From: Pseudomonadota bacterium
GTDB lineage: Bacteria > Pseudomonadota > Gammaproteobacteria > Woeseiales > Woeseiaceae
Reading direction: 5' to 3'
Assembly: GCA_027295475.1 (NCBI GenBank)
Contig: JAPUKV010000172.1
Span: forward strand, 1-5,838
Length of the DNA: 5,838 nt
The first letter of the stretch is position 1, and the number at the start of each line of letters is the position of its first letter. The notes under the pieces were generated by a model. The model was not told where the DNA came from and ran no database searches. It saw nothing but the letters and a program-made list of their open reading frames with translations. A program made the translations under genes and the position numbers. Shown piece after piece: positions 5,473-5,838 of the stretch.

Positions 5473-5838
5473 GCGAAACCGGCAAAGTAAATGATGGGTC
5501 CGACCAACGCGCTCGCGGCGAGAAAGCTGTCGAAGCGGTCCAGAATGCCCCCCTGGCCGGGAAGGGCGGTGCCGTAATCTTTGATGCCGGCTCGCCGCTT
5601 GACCCAGGATGCCGCAAGATCGCCGCTCAAACCAGCCGCCGCGATGGCGGTGGCGAGTAGCAGTGCGCCACCAGGATCCGGCCAAACGAGTTCGCGAAAC
5701 AACAGGCCCACCAGCAGTGCGGCGACCAGACCACCGATCGTACCCTCAATGGTTTTCCCCGGGCTTAGCCGAGGCGCGAGTGGGTGGCGCCCCACCAGCT
5801 GACCAACGACCTGGCTGAAACCGTCAAACACGGCAACC
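5469..5838 (-). CDS. Phosphatidate cytidylyltransferase (CdsA family), C-terminal part only
   Basis: About 122 C-terminal residues are visible; the start lies beyond the right edge. CdsA enzymes are inner-membrane proteins that make CDP-diacylglycerol from CTP and phosphatidic acid. The family signature is clear, running from SWVKRRAGIKDYG to LPGQGGILDRFDS, with the Lys-Asp and final Asp-Arg-x-Asp residues present. The usual PGHGG histidine is Gln here (codon 5553-5555). Before it, RLSPGKTIEG matches the conserved SPGKTxEG, and VFDGFSQVVGQLVGRHPLAP replaces the common DSGAY...G stretch of housekeeping CdsA. Hydrophobic helices surround the signature (LVAALLVGLLF, LLLATAIAAAG and the final SALVGPIIYFAGFA). 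These departures resemble the CdsA-like paralog class (YnbB type) more than the main enzyme, so no gene symbol is given. It leads the GtrA gene by 91 nt in a probable operon. Confidence 0.88.
   Translation of the reverse strand, partial: VAVFDGFSQVVGQLVGRHPLAPRLSPGKTIEGTIGGLVAALLVGLLFRELVWPDPGGALLLATAIAAAGLSGDLAASWVKRRAGIKDYGTALPGQGGILDRFDSFLAASALVGPIIYFAGFA

Noticed and set aside
5374..5685. A 103-residue minus-strand frame starting inside the CdsA-family gene
   Set aside because: The part before 5472 is an out-of-frame shadow of the CdsA signature region, rich in Arg and His. Only the last 32 codons, outside the CdsA frame, were kept as a low-confidence micro-ORF.

Overview
The window reads as chromosomal DNA from a moderately GC-rich Gram-negative bacterium, most likely a proteobacterium. 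This is inferred from secreted proteins with ordinary Sec signal peptides, GGAG/AGGA-type ribosome binding sites, tight same-strand spacing and strong third-position GC bias. No rRNA, tRNA, mobile element or CRISPR array is visible. Every supported gene lies on the minus strand, so gene order below follows transcription, from the right edge to the left.

Right part (about 4660-5838): the 3' end of a phosphatidate cytidylyltransferase (CdsA-family) gene comes first, then a gene for a small four-helix GtrA-family membrane protein. The 91-nt gap between them is bridged by a 32-codon TTG frame that overlaps both neighbours by 4 nt. After the GtrA gene comes a 207-273 nt gap, depending on the start chosen for the next gene. 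It holds a GC-rich hairpin, a good sigma70-type promoter (TTGACA-N16-TATCCT) and, in the predicted leader, an inverted repeat covering the ribosome binding site and start of a 13-codon frame. That frame overlaps the next gene by ATGA.

Middle (3653-4660): a MobA-like NTP transferase with a divergent nucleotide loop. A CdsA-family enzyme, a GtrA protein and a sugar- or alcohol-phosphate-type nucleotidyltransferase together suggest an envelope lipid or glycolipid pathway that uses CTP-activated intermediates. This is inferred from family membership and position; the substrate cannot be read from the sequence.

Left part (1-3552): a two-gene unit for the periplasm or cell surface. A 1097-residue secreted protein with eleven Asp-box/BNR repeats (sortilin/Vps10-like propeller, often annotated 'glycosyl hydrolase') is followed after 18 nt by a secreted metal-dependent amidohydrolase that is cut by the left edge. 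The pair looks like an export-linked degradative unit and has no evident functional link to the lipid genes.

Most of the sequence is ordinary coding DNA. The less ordinary parts are the leader of the NTP transferase gene, the bridging micro-ORF, and sequence departures in the two nucleotide-using enzymes.
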